A DNA stretch of 64,000 nucleotides from NCBI GenBank assembly GCA_041163745.1, contig JBEAQU010000048.1, positions 62,001 to 126,000 on the forward strand. The letters run 5' to 3'. Within the stretch, counting starts at the first letter, position 1. The number at the start of each line of letters is the position of its first letter. Made by a program: the position numbers and the translations under genes. Origin of the DNA: UBA6168 sp041163745 (GTDB lineage: Bacteria > Bacteroidota > Bacteroidia > Chitinophagales > Saprospiraceae). Under the pieces are notes generated by a model. The model was not told where the DNA came from, ran no database searches, and saw only the letters and a list, made by a program, of their open reading frames with translations. Shown one piece after another: positions 34,057 to 43,169 of this stretch.

Positions 34057-37000
34057 ATGCACACGACAAGAAAAAAAGACGACCGGTGTCGGGTCCGGCA
34101 CAACCTGGTGTTCTTCCTTTTGTTACCGGGCATATGTTCACTGGGACAAAGTTTCAACACCAACGGATCTGCCACCAATCTGGGAAACGGCTGTTATCAG
34201 TTGACACCAAATTCCTCCGGGCAGGCGGGCACCATTTTCTCGACGTCAACGGTCAACCTGAACCAACCTTTCAGCCTGGAAGCACGGTTGAATTTCGGAT
34301 GCAAGGACAGCGACGGGGCGGACGGCATCGTGTTCATCTTTGCGACGACAAACACAGCGGTTGGGACGGGAGGAGGGCAACTGGGTTACCAAGGCATAAC
34401 GCCATCCGTCGCCATCGAGATGGACGACTACCAGAACAGCAACTTCGGCGACCCTGCATCCGATCACATGGCCATTTATTCCCAAGGCAATGTCGACCAC
34501 AACGCTGCGTCCAACCTCGTCGGTCCGGTTCCCATCGCCAACATAGAGGATTGCAACGACCACTGTTTTTCCGTCACTTGGAACCCACAGACTAATCAGC
34601 TGACCGCCAAACTGGACGGCAACATCCTGAGCTATACCGGCAACCTCCCGAACCTGCTCAACGGGAACAACAATGTGTACTACGGATTTTCCTCCGGAAC
34701 AGGCGCCCTTTCCAATGCCCATACCGTCTGCATTGGTCCGCCACAGCTCCAGCCGATGGATGACATCTCCGTTTGCCCCGGTCAATCGGTACCCTTGCAG
34801 GCGGATCCGAACGGCCAAGCATGGCAATGGGCCCCGAACCCTACCCTATCCCCGCAGAATATCGCCAATCCGACAGCCACCCCCTTGTCCACCACCAACT
34901 ATCAGGTCACCATCACCTATGCATGCAACGCCACCCAGACGGATGATGTGACCGTGAACATCCTGCCGCCGCCCCCTGCCACCGCCAGCAACAACGGACC
35001 GCTATGTGTCGGGGACGACCTCTTGCTGGCCGCCTCCGGCGGAGTGAGCTACAGTTGGTCCGGCCCGCTTTTCTTCAGCTCCAGCCAACAGCAACCGACC
35101 CTCCCGCAGGCGGACCTGATTAACAGCGGCACCTACACGGTGACGGTCACCGATGCCCAGGGCTGTACCGCGACCGCCAGCACCGAAGTACAGGTGTCGC
35201 CGGCACCGGTGGCGGTCATTGTCCCCCCCAGCCAATCCATTTGCGAATCCGCGGCCCCCTTCACGCTGGAAGGCATTCCGGCCGGCGGAAGTTGGGGGGG
35301 TGCCGCAGGCCCGCAAGGTCAGCTTGATCCCTCCCAGCTTGGCCCCGGCCAGTTCCTGGTAAGTTATACCTTCACGGATCCGAACGGTTGTACGGATACA
35401 GACGAAGTGGAACTGACCATCCTGCCCTTGCCGGTGGCCGTCATCGAGCCGATACCGATCATCTGCAGCGAAGACCCACCGGTCAGTCTCAATGCTTCCC
35501 CACCCGGCGGCACCTGGGGCGGTGTTGCGAACAGCGCCGGCATATTGGTGCCTGCCAACCTGGGAAGCGGTACTTTCCAGGTCAGCTACACCGTATCCGG
35601 CGGCCCCGGTTGTGCGGATACACAGACCGTCGACCTCCAGATTCTGCCGGCGACGATGGTCAGCATCGGCAATACGGGGCCCTTCTGCCCGGAAGCCGGC
35701 ATACAAATCCTTACAGCCGACCCGCCCGGCGGCAGTTGGGGCGGCAGTGCGGGACCTGGCGGATTCCTGGATCCCGCCTTGCTAGGGCCCGGCCAACACC
35801 TGGTGACCTACGAACTGGCCGCCGCCGGACAATGTCCCGGACTGGGCTCCGCGTTGGTGGAAGTGCACCCTCCTCCGTCCGCTTCGATGTCCGGCGGCGG
35901 AACCCTTTGTGAGAACAGCGGCAACACCCTGCCACTGACCTTCACCGTGTCCGGTACGCCGCCGCTTGCCATTTCCTACGCCATCGGACCCGCCGTACAA
36001 GCTCCACTGACCGTCGGTCCGGGCTCGACCGTATTGCCTGTCAGCCAAGGCGGTCTGTACACCTTGCTTTCGGTGACCGATGCCAACGGATGCCTTTCAC
36101 CCGGGTCCGACACCGTCCAGGTCATCCTGGCCGACGCCCCGCAAATCGCCAGTTTCGATATCGCATGCGACGGAACCAACACCTTCTATACCGTCAGCTT
36201 CGATATTCTCGGCGGCGACCCTGGCAGCTATTCTGTGACGGGATCCGCCGGCACCTTGTCCGGTGGGCCACCCTTCACTTTCTTCAGCGACCCCCTACCC
36301 GCCGGCAGTTCGTACGCCTTCCTGCTTGATGACGCCAACCAATGCCAGCCACAGCAGGTTTCCGGCAGTTTCTCCTGCCTCTGTACCACCGATGCCGGCA
36401 CCATGGGCAGCCAACCCGTTGCTGCCTGTGCGGGGGATACCATTACCGCCGTTCATCTGGGTGATGAAACATTGGATACGGACGACACACTGCTGTTCAT
36501 CCTACATACCGCCAGCGGCAACAGTCCCGGCACCATCCTCTCGTGGAACGACACACCCGAATTCCCTTTCCTACCTCCTTTGGTCACCGGCACCACCTAT
36601 TACATTTCCGCCATCGCCGGCAATCCGGACGGAAACGGCCTCATCGACCTTACCGACCCCTGCCTGTCGGTCGCCTTCGGCACACCCGTGTTGTTCCGCG
36701 CCCTGCCGACCGCCCTCTTGGGACCGGATACGGCCGTCTGTGCCGGCGAGCCGGTGACGCTCACTTTCGAGCTGACAGGAACTGCTCCTTTCGACCTGAG
36801 CTACTCCGACGGCAATCAGGTTTATTCCTTACAGAACATCCTGGATGGGCATGCCCTGCCGCTGACAGCATCCGGCACCACGACCTTCAGTGTACTGTCG
36901 ATTTCGGACAACAACCAACCGGCCTGCAACGGTATTCCCGGCGCCTCCGCCACCCTGACCGAATGGCCGACAGCGGCCTCCCTGCAGGAACCCTACGTCT

Positions 37001-39147
37001 GCCAGGGCGACAGCCTGCAATTGAACGGCAGCTGGGTTTCCGACCCCGGCACCTACACCGACACCCTGTCCACCTTCCGAGGCTGCGACAGCATAGTCAC
37101 CACCCTGCTCACCATCCTTCCCACCGACACCACCTACCTGACCGACACCAGTTGCGACCCTACCCTGACCGGCCTTACCATCACCGTCCTGCCCAACCAA
37201 TACGGCTGTGACAGCACCATATACCTGGATGTGTCCTTTACCGAGTCGGACACCCAATTTGTCGCCATCAACACCTGTCTCGCCTCGGAGGCAGGGATTT
37301 TTGCCGACCTTTACACGACTTCGGACGGCTGCGACAGCCTGGTCATCACGACCGTCACCTACCTGCCGCCGGTGCTGGATTCCGTGACCAGTTACACCTG
37401 CGACCCCGCCCAAGCGGGAACCTTCACCGAAACCTACCCTGCCTCCGCCGGTTGCGACAGCATCGTGACCACCACAGTCGTCTGGCTGCCCGGCAGCATG
37501 ACAAATCTGCAGCAGACCACCTGCGAACCTTCGCTGGCAGGCCTGTTCTCCGACACCCTGACCAACCAGGCCGGCTGCGACAGCATCATCCTGCTGCAGG
37601 TGACGTATGTGTCCGGTGACACGACCTTGCTCTCGTCCACCACCTGTGACCCGTCCGCAGCCGGCATCTTCACGCAGCAGCTGACCAACCAGGCCGGTTG
37701 CGACAGCCTGGTGGTGGAGACCGTCTTGTTGCTCCCTTCCGATACGGTCTTTCTGACGGCGGACACTTGCGACGCCACCGCAGTGGGCACTTATGAAACC
37801 TTGCTGACCAACCAATACGGCTGCGACAGCCTCGTGGTCCTGACCGTGTCCTTGCTTTCTGCCGATGCCTGCGGGGTGAACGTCGTGCTGACGGGGGACA
37901 CAATCCCCTGCGACGACACCGAGGGCACCTTGCAATTATCGGTATTACAGGGCCTCGCTCCCTTCTCCTTTCAATGGCAGGAACTCGGCAGCGGCGCGAC
38001 GGGTGCCGGTACGGCCCCCGGTCCGCAGCTGTCCTTGCCCGGACTCCCCGGCGGCACCTACGTGGTGACCGTCACCGCTGCCAACGGGCTGACCACCACG
38101 GCACAAGCGGTCATCGAACAGTACTTTCCTCCCTTCCTCACCGTTTCCGTACTAAGTGATTTCCAGGGATACGGCGTTTCCTGCGATGCAGCGGCCGACG
38201 GAGCGCTGTCCGCCGACGTCATCGGAGGAGCCCCTCCGTATACCTTTCTATGGTCCAACGGGGAACAAACCGACAATATATATGACCTGACCGCAGGGAC
38301 GTATTCGGTTACGGTTTCCGGTGCCTACCAATGTACCGCAGCCACGACGGCCGACCTGACCGCACCACCGCCCCTCGAGCTGTCCCTCCTGGTCAGTGAC
38401 CTGACCTGTTTCGACAGCCGGGCGGGAAGCATCGAGGCAACTCCGGCAGGAGGCACAGCCCCCTATCGCTTCCGGCTAAACAATGGCAGCCCTGCCGACA
38501 ACGGTGTTTTCAGCGAGCTCTCTGCGGGCACCTACAACTTGTCGGTGGAGGATGCCAATGGTTGCGGCACGGAGGAAATCATCTGGATAAACACCCCCAT
38601 TCCGGTCGATGTGGAGCTTGGAGAAGACGACTATCTCCTCCTGGGCGAGCAGACGGTGATTTCCGCGCTGGTCAACCTGCCCTTGGATTCCCTGGCCGGC
38701 ATCACCTGGTCGGCGCTCGACAGCAGCGATTGTCCGAGCTGTCTGGAACAGGTCGTCGCGCCAGTCATCACGACCACCTTCCGGATAGATGTCATCGCTT
38801 CGAACGGCTGCCAGGACAACGACCAGCTGACCCTTTTCGTCGACCGGCGGAAGCAGGTCTTTGTCCCCAATGCCTTTTCACCGGACGGAAACGGCCACAA
38901 CGACATCCTGTACATACAGGCCAAGCCCGGTACCATCCGCTCCGTCCGTTCCTTCGAGGTTTTCTCCCGATGGGGGGAGAGCGTCATGCTGCATACCGGT
39001 TTCCTTCCCAATGACCCGACCTACGGGTGGGATGGCTACCACCGGGGCCGCCCGATGGATCCCCAGGTTTTCACCTGGCTGGCGGAAATCGAATTCACAG
39101 ACGGGGAAACAACCTTGTTCAAGGGAGATGTGGTGCTGATGCGGTAG
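34057..39147 (+). CDS. Large secreted L-type lectin adhesin with phased repeats and type B T9SS signal
   Basis: 1,696 residues. A signal peptide (hydrophobic LVFFLLLPGICSLG) is followed by an L-type (legume-like) lectin domain of about 210 residues (FSLEARLNFG, DGADGIVFIF, VAIEMDDYQN). Ig-like domains come next, three with a GGSWGG/GGTWGG core spaced exactly 222 bases. A further central region is followed by seven units centred on GCDS spaced exactly 123 bases, then SprB/PKD-like domains (VIGGAPPYTFLWSNG). The C-terminus (FVPNAFSPDGNGHNDI to FKGDVVLMR) is a gliding-motility-associated, type B T9SS domain. Probably a cell-surface carbohydrate-binding adhesin. Start: a TTG at 34009 and an ATG at 34018 are possible but overlap the promoter. 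Confidence 0.9.
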   Translation: MHTTRKKDDRCRVRHNLVFFLLLPGICSLGQSFNTNGSATNLGNGCYQLTPNSSGQAGTIFSTSTVNLNQPFSLEARLNFGCKDSDGADGIVFIFATTNTAVGTGGGQLGYQGITPSVAIEMDDYQNSNFGDPASDHMAIYSQGNVDHNAASNLVGPVPIANIEDCNDHCFSVTWNPQTNQLTAKLDGNILSYTGNLPNLLNGNNNVYYGFSSGTGALSNAHTVCIGPPQLQPMDDISVCPGQSVPLQADPNGQAWQWAPNPTLSPQNIANPTATPLSTTNYQVTITYACNATQTDDVTVNILPPPPATASNNGPLCVGDDLLLAASGGVSYSWSGPLFFSSSQQQPTLPQADLINSGTYTVTVTDAQGCTATASTEVQVSPAPVAVIVPPSQSICESAAPFTLEGIPAGGSWGGAAGPQGQLDPSQLGPGQFLVSYTFTDPNGCTDTDEVELTILPLPVAVIEPIPIICSEDPPVSLNASPPGGTWGGVANSAGILVPANLGSGTFQVSYTVSGGPGCADTQTVDLQILPATMVSIGNTGPFCPEAGIQILTADPPGGSWGGSAGPGGFLDPALLGPGQHLVTYELAAAGQCPGLGSALVEVHPPPSASMSGGGTLCENSGNTLPLTFTVSGTPPLAISYAIGPAVQAPLTVGPGSTVLPVSQGGLYTLLSVTDANGCLSPGSDTVQVILADAPQIASFDIACDGTNTFYTVSFDILGGDPGSYSVTGSAGTLSGGPPFTFFSDPLPAGSSYAFLLDDANQCQPQQVSGSFSCLCTTDAGTMGSQPVAACAGDTITAVHLGDETLDTDDTLLFILHTASGNSPGTILSWNDTPEFPFLPPLVTGTTYYISAIAGNPDGNGLIDLTDPCLSVAFGTPVLFRALPTALLGPDTAVCAGEPVTLTFELTGTAPFDLSYSDGNQVYSLQNILDGHALPLTASGTTTFSVLSISDNNQPACNGIPGASATLTEWPTAASLQEPYVCQGDSLQLNGSWVSDPGTYTDTLSTFRGCDSIVTTLLTILPTDTTYLTDTSCDPTLTGLTITVLPNQYGCDSTIYLDVSFTESDTQFVAINTCLASEAGIFADLYTTSDGCDSLVITTVTYLPPVLDSVTSYTCDPAQAGTFTETYPASAGCDSIVTTTVVWLPGSMTNLQQTTCEPSLAGLFSDTLTNQAGCDSIILLQVTYVSGDTTLLSSTTCDPSAAGIFTQQLTNQAGCDSLVVETVLLLPSDTVFLTADTCDATAVGTYETLLTNQYGCDSLVVLTVSLLSADACGVNVVLTGDTIPCDDTEGTLQLSVLQGLAPFSFQWQELGSGATGAGTAPGPQLSLPGLPGGTYVVTVTAANGLTTTAQAVIEQYFPPFLTVSVLSDFQGYGVSCDAAADGALSADVIGGAPPYTFLWSNGEQTDNIYDLTAGTYSVTVSGAYQCTAATTADLTAPPPLELSLLVSDLTCFDSRAGSIEATPAGGTAPYRFRLNNGSPADNGVFSELSAGTYNLSVEDANGCGTEEIIWINTPIPVDVELGEDDYLLLGEQTVISALVNLPLDSLAGITWSALDSSDCPSCLEQVVAPVITTTFRIDVIASNGCQDNDQLTLFVDRRKQVFVPNAFSPDGNGHNDILYIQAKPGTIRSVRSFEVFSRWGESVMLHTGFLPNDPTYGWDGYHRGRPMDPQVFTWLAEIEFTDGETTLFKGDVVLMR
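37081..37866 (+). repeat. Seven in-frame coding repeats with exact 123-base period
   Basis: The GCDS codons begin at 37081, 37204, 37327, 37450, 37573, 37696 and 37819, each exactly 123 bases (41 residues) apart. Units share TCDP..AG.F, then NQ.GCDS and a V..LP spacer. Sequence between units has diverged but no insertion or deletion has been kept. Confidence 0.9.
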
Positions 39148-39298
39148 CCGCCGGACCGACTGGAACACACGGATGGCTTACCGATGGCATCCGGGTGACC
39201 ATCCGAGAAAGCTGCATCAATAAAAAGACGACAACATATGGACTGTCTCCGATACTACCGGTCGTCGAAGACCTGCGTTACGGCAGAAAAGGGACCGT

Positions 39299-39817
39299 TC
39301 AACGGGAGAAGACTTCCTCCAGGCCGGTACCGAGGTGCCGGACCACCAATGTGCGTTGGTCGATACGCCGAACCCAGAAACAAGCGGTACCGCTGGCGGT
39401 CACTTCCATGAAGCACCAACCTTTTCCGCCGGAACAATCGCTTTCCTGGCAGGTTGCGTCAAGTCGGACAGACCCTTGCCGAACCACTCGGCCGTCCTGC
39501 TTGCGCTCGAAAGTACCCTCGCCGAATGACAACTGCAGCCCGGGGCTCGAATTGCTGCGCCATTCCCCGCGCATGAGCTTGAGATATCCTTTGGTCTGCA
39601 TTTCGACAAAAGCCGGATCCGATGAAAACGCATCATCGCCATATTCGACCGCATCCGAAGGTCCCTGGTCGGCGGCGGCAACCGGCTGGTCGTTGCGCTC
39701 CCCGACGGCAGCGGTGCCTGCAACGCCCTTGTCCGCAGCATCCGGGGTGCAGCTCCCGAGCAGCAGTCCGAGGAACAGCCACGAGAGTTGGCTTCTAAAG
39801 AAAATCTGATTTTTCAT
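39299..39817 (-). CDS. Putative lipoprotein of unknown function
   Basis: 172 residues. A signal peptide with lipobox LLLGSC puts the lipidated Cys at 23. An Ala/Gly/Asp-rich spacer (25-65) leads to a compact domain with WRSNSSPGLQLSFGEGTFERKQDGR, four cysteines and CFWVRRIDQRTLVVRHLGTG. I do not recognise the family; the size and beta-rich look recall small lipocalin-like or lysozyme-inhibitor-like domains, without real evidence. It faces the adhesin gene and has its own promoter candidate at 39912-39942. Confidence 0.72.
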   Translation of the reverse strand: MKNQIFFRSQLSWLFLGLLLGSCTPDAADKGVAGTAAVGERNDQPVAAADQGPSDAVEYGDDAFSSDPAFVEMQTKGYLKLMRGEWRSNSSPGLQLSFGEGTFERKQDGRVVRQGSVRLDATCQESDCSGGKGWCFMEVTASGTACFWVRRIDQRTLVVRHLGTGLEEVFSR

Positions 39818-39911
39818 ACCCTGTTTTTTTTTTCACAACCATTCGTGTCGGGCCCGGTGGTCGGTCCGTCATCAGCCGGACGGACAAGGCCGGAGGGACA
39901 CTTTGCCGGGG

Positions 39912-39942
39912 CAAAAATAACACCGCTTTGCCGATTCCGAAA
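39912..39942 (-). promoter_or_regulatory. Candidate promoter of the small lipoprotein gene
   Basis: Minus strand TTTC (39942-39939), 19 bases, TATTTTTG (39919-39912): ideal spacing and exact -7 match; 95 bases before the ATG at 39817. Confidence 0.5.
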
Positions 39943-40035
39943 CAATGGCCGGCCCGGGCGGAGACATAAACAGCGTTAGAGTCTGCCGCAGCCACAACCC
40001 TGCGGCAGAAAATGCCGTTAATAAGAAAAAGTCAG

Positions 40036-40485
40036 ATGAAAGGACCTTACCTGTATCTCTTTCTCATGGGCTGGATGCCCTTGGTCGGCCACGAAGTCTT
40101 CGCCCAGGCCCATATCGACTGGAACCTGCTGAACGATGTCCGTTTCACCACCCGGACGGATTCGGCGCTCGGAATGTCATATGACGAGGCCAGCTTTGGG
40201 AAATGGCTCCTGCCGTTCGATGGCAAGGAAGTGGCCATCACCGGATATATGATCCCGCTCGACGGATTGGGCCTCTCCTGGGTTTTGTCCCGCAACCCGA
40301 ACGCCAGCTGCTTCTTCTGCGGCGGAGCCGGCCCGGAGACCGTCCTGGAACTGCAGCTGCGGCCATCCGCCCTGCGGAAGTACAAGTTGGACGAGCGCCG
40401 TACCTTCAAAGGGCGACTGCAATTGAACCGGAGGAACCTCGACCACCTGACCTATGTACTGTCGGATGCGGAGCCATTGGAATGA
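40036..40485 (+). CDS. Secreted protein with CxxC-type motif, function unknown
   Basis: 149 residues from MKGPYLYLFLMGWMPLVGHEVFAQ, a signal peptide; an in-frame ATG eight codons earlier (40012) is possible. The mature domain contains FDGKEVAITGYMIPLDG and the motif ASCFFCGGAGPET, a Cys-x-x-Cys pair, followed by KLDERRTFKGRLQLN. The GYMIP plus CFFCGGAG pattern is seen in DUF3299-like periplasmic proteins of Bacteroidetes, OB-like domains of unknown role that may bind a metal or heme. It lies 87 bases before the GH2 gene on the same strand. Confidence 0.75.
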   Translation: MKGPYLYLFLMGWMPLVGHEVFAQAHIDWNLLNDVRFTTRTDSALGMSYDEASFGKWLLPFDGKEVAITGYMIPLDGLGLSWVLSRNPNASCFFCGGAGPETVLELQLRPSALRKYKLDERRTFKGRLQLNRRNLDHLTYVLSDAEPLE

Positions 40486-40532
40486 ACCGGTTCGGGTGTA
40501 TTTCCCCGCTCGCCTTTTTTCGGAAAAAAAAG

Positions 40533-40540
40533 TACCTTCG
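40533..40540 (+). promoter_or_regulatory. Candidate -7 element TACCTTCG before the GH2 gene
   Basis: TACCTTCG has one mismatch to TAnnTTTG and lies 32 bases before the GH2 start; a T-run (40515-40520) upstream could serve as a poor -33. A second option, TACTTTTC, is at 40549-40556. Confidence 0.25.
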
Positions 40541-40572
40541 GCCTGCGTTACTTTTCACCAAAAACTCCCGCC

Positions 40573-43017
40573 ATGACCCGAGCCGGCCTGATTCGCGGCC
40601 TGATGCCGCTGCTGTTGACCACCCTGACTTTGCGCGCACTTCCGGCACAGGAAGCCTGGCGGGCCGCCCCGGCCGACCTGCCTACCCCCTGGACCGCGGA
40701 CGTTTCCCCGGACAAGGCCCTGCCAGAATACCCGCGGCCCCAGCTGGTCCGAAAGGAATGGCTGAATTTGAACGGGTTATGGGACTATATGCTCTTCGAC
40801 AACACAGCCGACAAAGTGGAGCGCCAGGGCAGGATACTTGTGCCCTACCCGATCGAATCCGCCCTTTCCGGAGTCAAGACCGCCATGGAGCCCCGGCACG
40901 TGCTGGTCTACCGGCGGCAGGTCACCTTGCCGGAAAGCTGGTCCGGACAGCGGGTGCTGCTGCACTTCGGTGCGGTCGACTGGTCTTGCGAGGTGTCGGT
41001 AAACGGTATAATCGTCGGAGAACACAGGGGAGGATACGACGCATTTTCCTTTGACATCACCGAGCAGCTCCATGCGCCGGGCCAGACGCAGGAAATCACC
41101 GTCCGGGTGACCGACCCGACCGACAGCGGTGACCAACCCATTGGCAAGCAGCGTCTTCAGCCCGAAGGTATCTGGTATACCGCCAGCAGCGGCATCTGGC
41201 AGACCGTCTGGATGGAACCCGTTCCCCGCACCTATATCCGACGGCTGGAGATCCTCCCCGACCTGAACCGGAGCCGCGCCTTCGTCCGGGTCGCTGTCAG
41301 CGGCGACCTGGCCAAGAACACCCGCGTCACCGCCCGGCTGCTGCAAGGCAGGGTCCGCATATCCGAGGGATCGGGAAAATCAGGCACCCCGCTGCTGCTC
41401 AACATTCCGCAGCCGAGGCCCTGGTCGCCAGAGGATCCTTTTCTCTACGACCTGGAAATCGAATTGGGAACCGGACAGGACAAGGTAACCTCCTATCTCG
41501 GTCTGCGTGACATCTCCGTCGGCCCGGATTCAAACGGCGTCACCCGCTTGCTGCTCAACAACCGTTTCGTATTCCAGCTCGGCCCCCTGGACCAAGGTTT
41601 CTTCCCGGACGGACTCTACACACCACCCTCCGAGGCCGCCATGTTATTCGACCTCGAGACATTGCGCTCCCTGGGATTCAACATGATCCGCAAGCATGTC
41701 AAGGTGGAGCCGGAACGCTGGTACTACCTCTGCGACAAAATGGGGTTCCTGGTCTGGCAGGACATGCCCAGCGCCGCCAACTCGACCACGGAAGGAAAAC
41801 AACAGTTCATGAAGGAGCTGCAGGCCATGGTGGAAGGCCTTTCCAACCATCCGTCCATCGTCATGTGGGTTCCTTTCAACGAAGGATGGGGCCAATACAA
41901 CACCGCCGAGGTAGTCGACCGCATGCGCCAATGGGACGACAGCCGGCTGGTCAACAACGCCTCCGGCTGGACAGACAAGCAGGTCGGCGATGTCATCGAC
42001 ATCCACGCCTATCCCGGTCCTGATGCCCCCCGGCCGGAACCTTCCCGGGCGGCCGTCCTGGGGGAATTCGGCGGCCTTGGACTGAACATACGGGGGCATC
42101 AATGGACCAGCAGCGGCTGGGGATACGAACTCAAATCCTCTCCGGAGGATCTTCTGGAACAATACGAAGACCTCTTCCGCCGGCTCCTGCCGCTGGTGGA
42201 CTCCGCCGGACTGAGCGCCGCCGTCTACACCCAGACTTCCGATATCGAAACGGAAAACAACGGATTGATGACCTACGACCGCAAGCTCATCAAGATGGAT
42301 CCCAGCCTGCTCCGGCTCGTCCATGCCGGTAAAATGCCACCCAAACCGATGACGGATGCCCGGATCTTCCACCGTTCCGTGGAGGTCCGGCTTGCCGCCA
42401 CCGCCCCCGGCGCCAGCATCCAGTACGCCGTTCCGGACAAGAAGGGCAATCTCTCCTGGCAACCGTTCCGGTCTCCCCTCTCGCTGCGCCGCACAACCAC
42501 CCTGCATACCCGGGCGGAATGGCCCGACGGTTCGTCCAGCCGCGTTCAACAATACACCTTCACCAAAACCCGCCCGGTCAAAGGGAAAGGCAGTGCCAAA
42601 GGAACTGCCGGCCTCACCGTCCGGCAATTCGGCGGCGTTTGGGATTCCCTGCCGGATTTCGACCGTCTCACACCGCACAAAACATTCCTTCTTCCTGTCG
42701 TCAGCCTGGACAGCCTGGAGGACCGGGAGGATTTCGGTCTGACTTTCACCGGATCCCTGCACGTGCCCCATACCGGCACTTATACGTTCCACCTGGCATC
42801 GGACGACGGGTCCAGCCTCTCGCTGAACGGAGTCACCCTGATTGACAACGACGGTTTGCACGGCATGCGGGAGAAGCGGAGCACCGTGGTGCTGGCAAAG
42901 GGAAGCCACCGTTTCATACTCTCGTATTTTCAGCAGAAGCACGGAGCCGGGCTGCAATGCCGCATGACCGATTCCTTGGGCAAGGAAGTGGAAATGGTAT
43001 TCCTGCAGGAGGAATAG
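40573..43017 (+). CDS. Secreted glycoside hydrolase family 2 enzyme with C-terminal PA14 domain
   Basis: 814 residues. Signal peptide to about 26 (LRALPAQ). GH2 sugar-binding domain (about 55-215), immunoglobulin-like domain (220-315) and TIM barrel (320-590). Glu437 in PFNEGWGQ is the likely acid/base and Glu498 in VLGEFGG the likely nucleophile. Then comes a chitobiase-C-like domain (about 595-665) and a PA14 domain (about 685-810, HTGTYTFHLASDDGSSL), a glycan-binding module. Relatives are annotated beta-galactosidase or beta-glucuronidase; specificity cannot be read from sequence. Probably periplasmic, since no T9SS signal or lipobox is seen. Confidence 0.92.
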   Translation: MTRAGLIRGLMPLLLTTLTLRALPAQEAWRAAPADLPTPWTADVSPDKALPEYPRPQLVRKEWLNLNGLWDYMLFDNTADKVERQGRILVPYPIESALSGVKTAMEPRHVLVYRRQVTLPESWSGQRVLLHFGAVDWSCEVSVNGIIVGEHRGGYDAFSFDITEQLHAPGQTQEITVRVTDPTDSGDQPIGKQRLQPEGIWYTASSGIWQTVWMEPVPRTYIRRLEILPDLNRSRAFVRVAVSGDLAKNTRVTARLLQGRVRISEGSGKSGTPLLLNIPQPRPWSPEDPFLYDLEIELGTGQDKVTSYLGLRDISVGPDSNGVTRLLLNNRFVFQLGPLDQGFFPDGLYTPPSEAAMLFDLETLRSLGFNMIRKHVKVEPERWYYLCDKMGFLVWQDMPSAANSTTEGKQQFMKELQAMVEGLSNHPSIVMWVPFNEGWGQYNTAEVVDRMRQWDDSRLVNNASGWTDKQVGDVIDIHAYPGPDAPRPEPSRAAVLGEFGGLGLNIRGHQWTSSGWGYELKSSPEDLLEQYEDLFRRLLPLVDSAGLSAAVYTQTSDIETENNGLMTYDRKLIKMDPSLLRLVHAGKMPPKPMTDARIFHRSVEVRLAATAPGASIQYAVPDKKGNLSWQPFRSPLSLRRTTTLHTRAEWPDGSSSRVQQYTFTKTRPVKGKGSAKGTAGLTVRQFGGVWDSLPDFDRLTPHKTFLLPVVSLDSLEDREDFGLTFTGSLHVPHTGTYTFHLASDDGSSLSLNGVTLIDNDGLHGMREKRSTVVLAKGSHRFILSYFQQKHGAGLQCRMTDSLGKEVEMVFLQEE

Positions 43018-43169
43018 CAAAAACACCTGAAAAAAAACGTTCCAAGCAACCATTACCGGTGGAAACACCCCTTCCTCGAGAAAAATACGATCCGCTGTGC
43101 CCTTTCGATTCGATTCCGACGAAAGCGGACGCCGTCCGGCACGACGGACCGTGGCTTTGACCAACCTGT

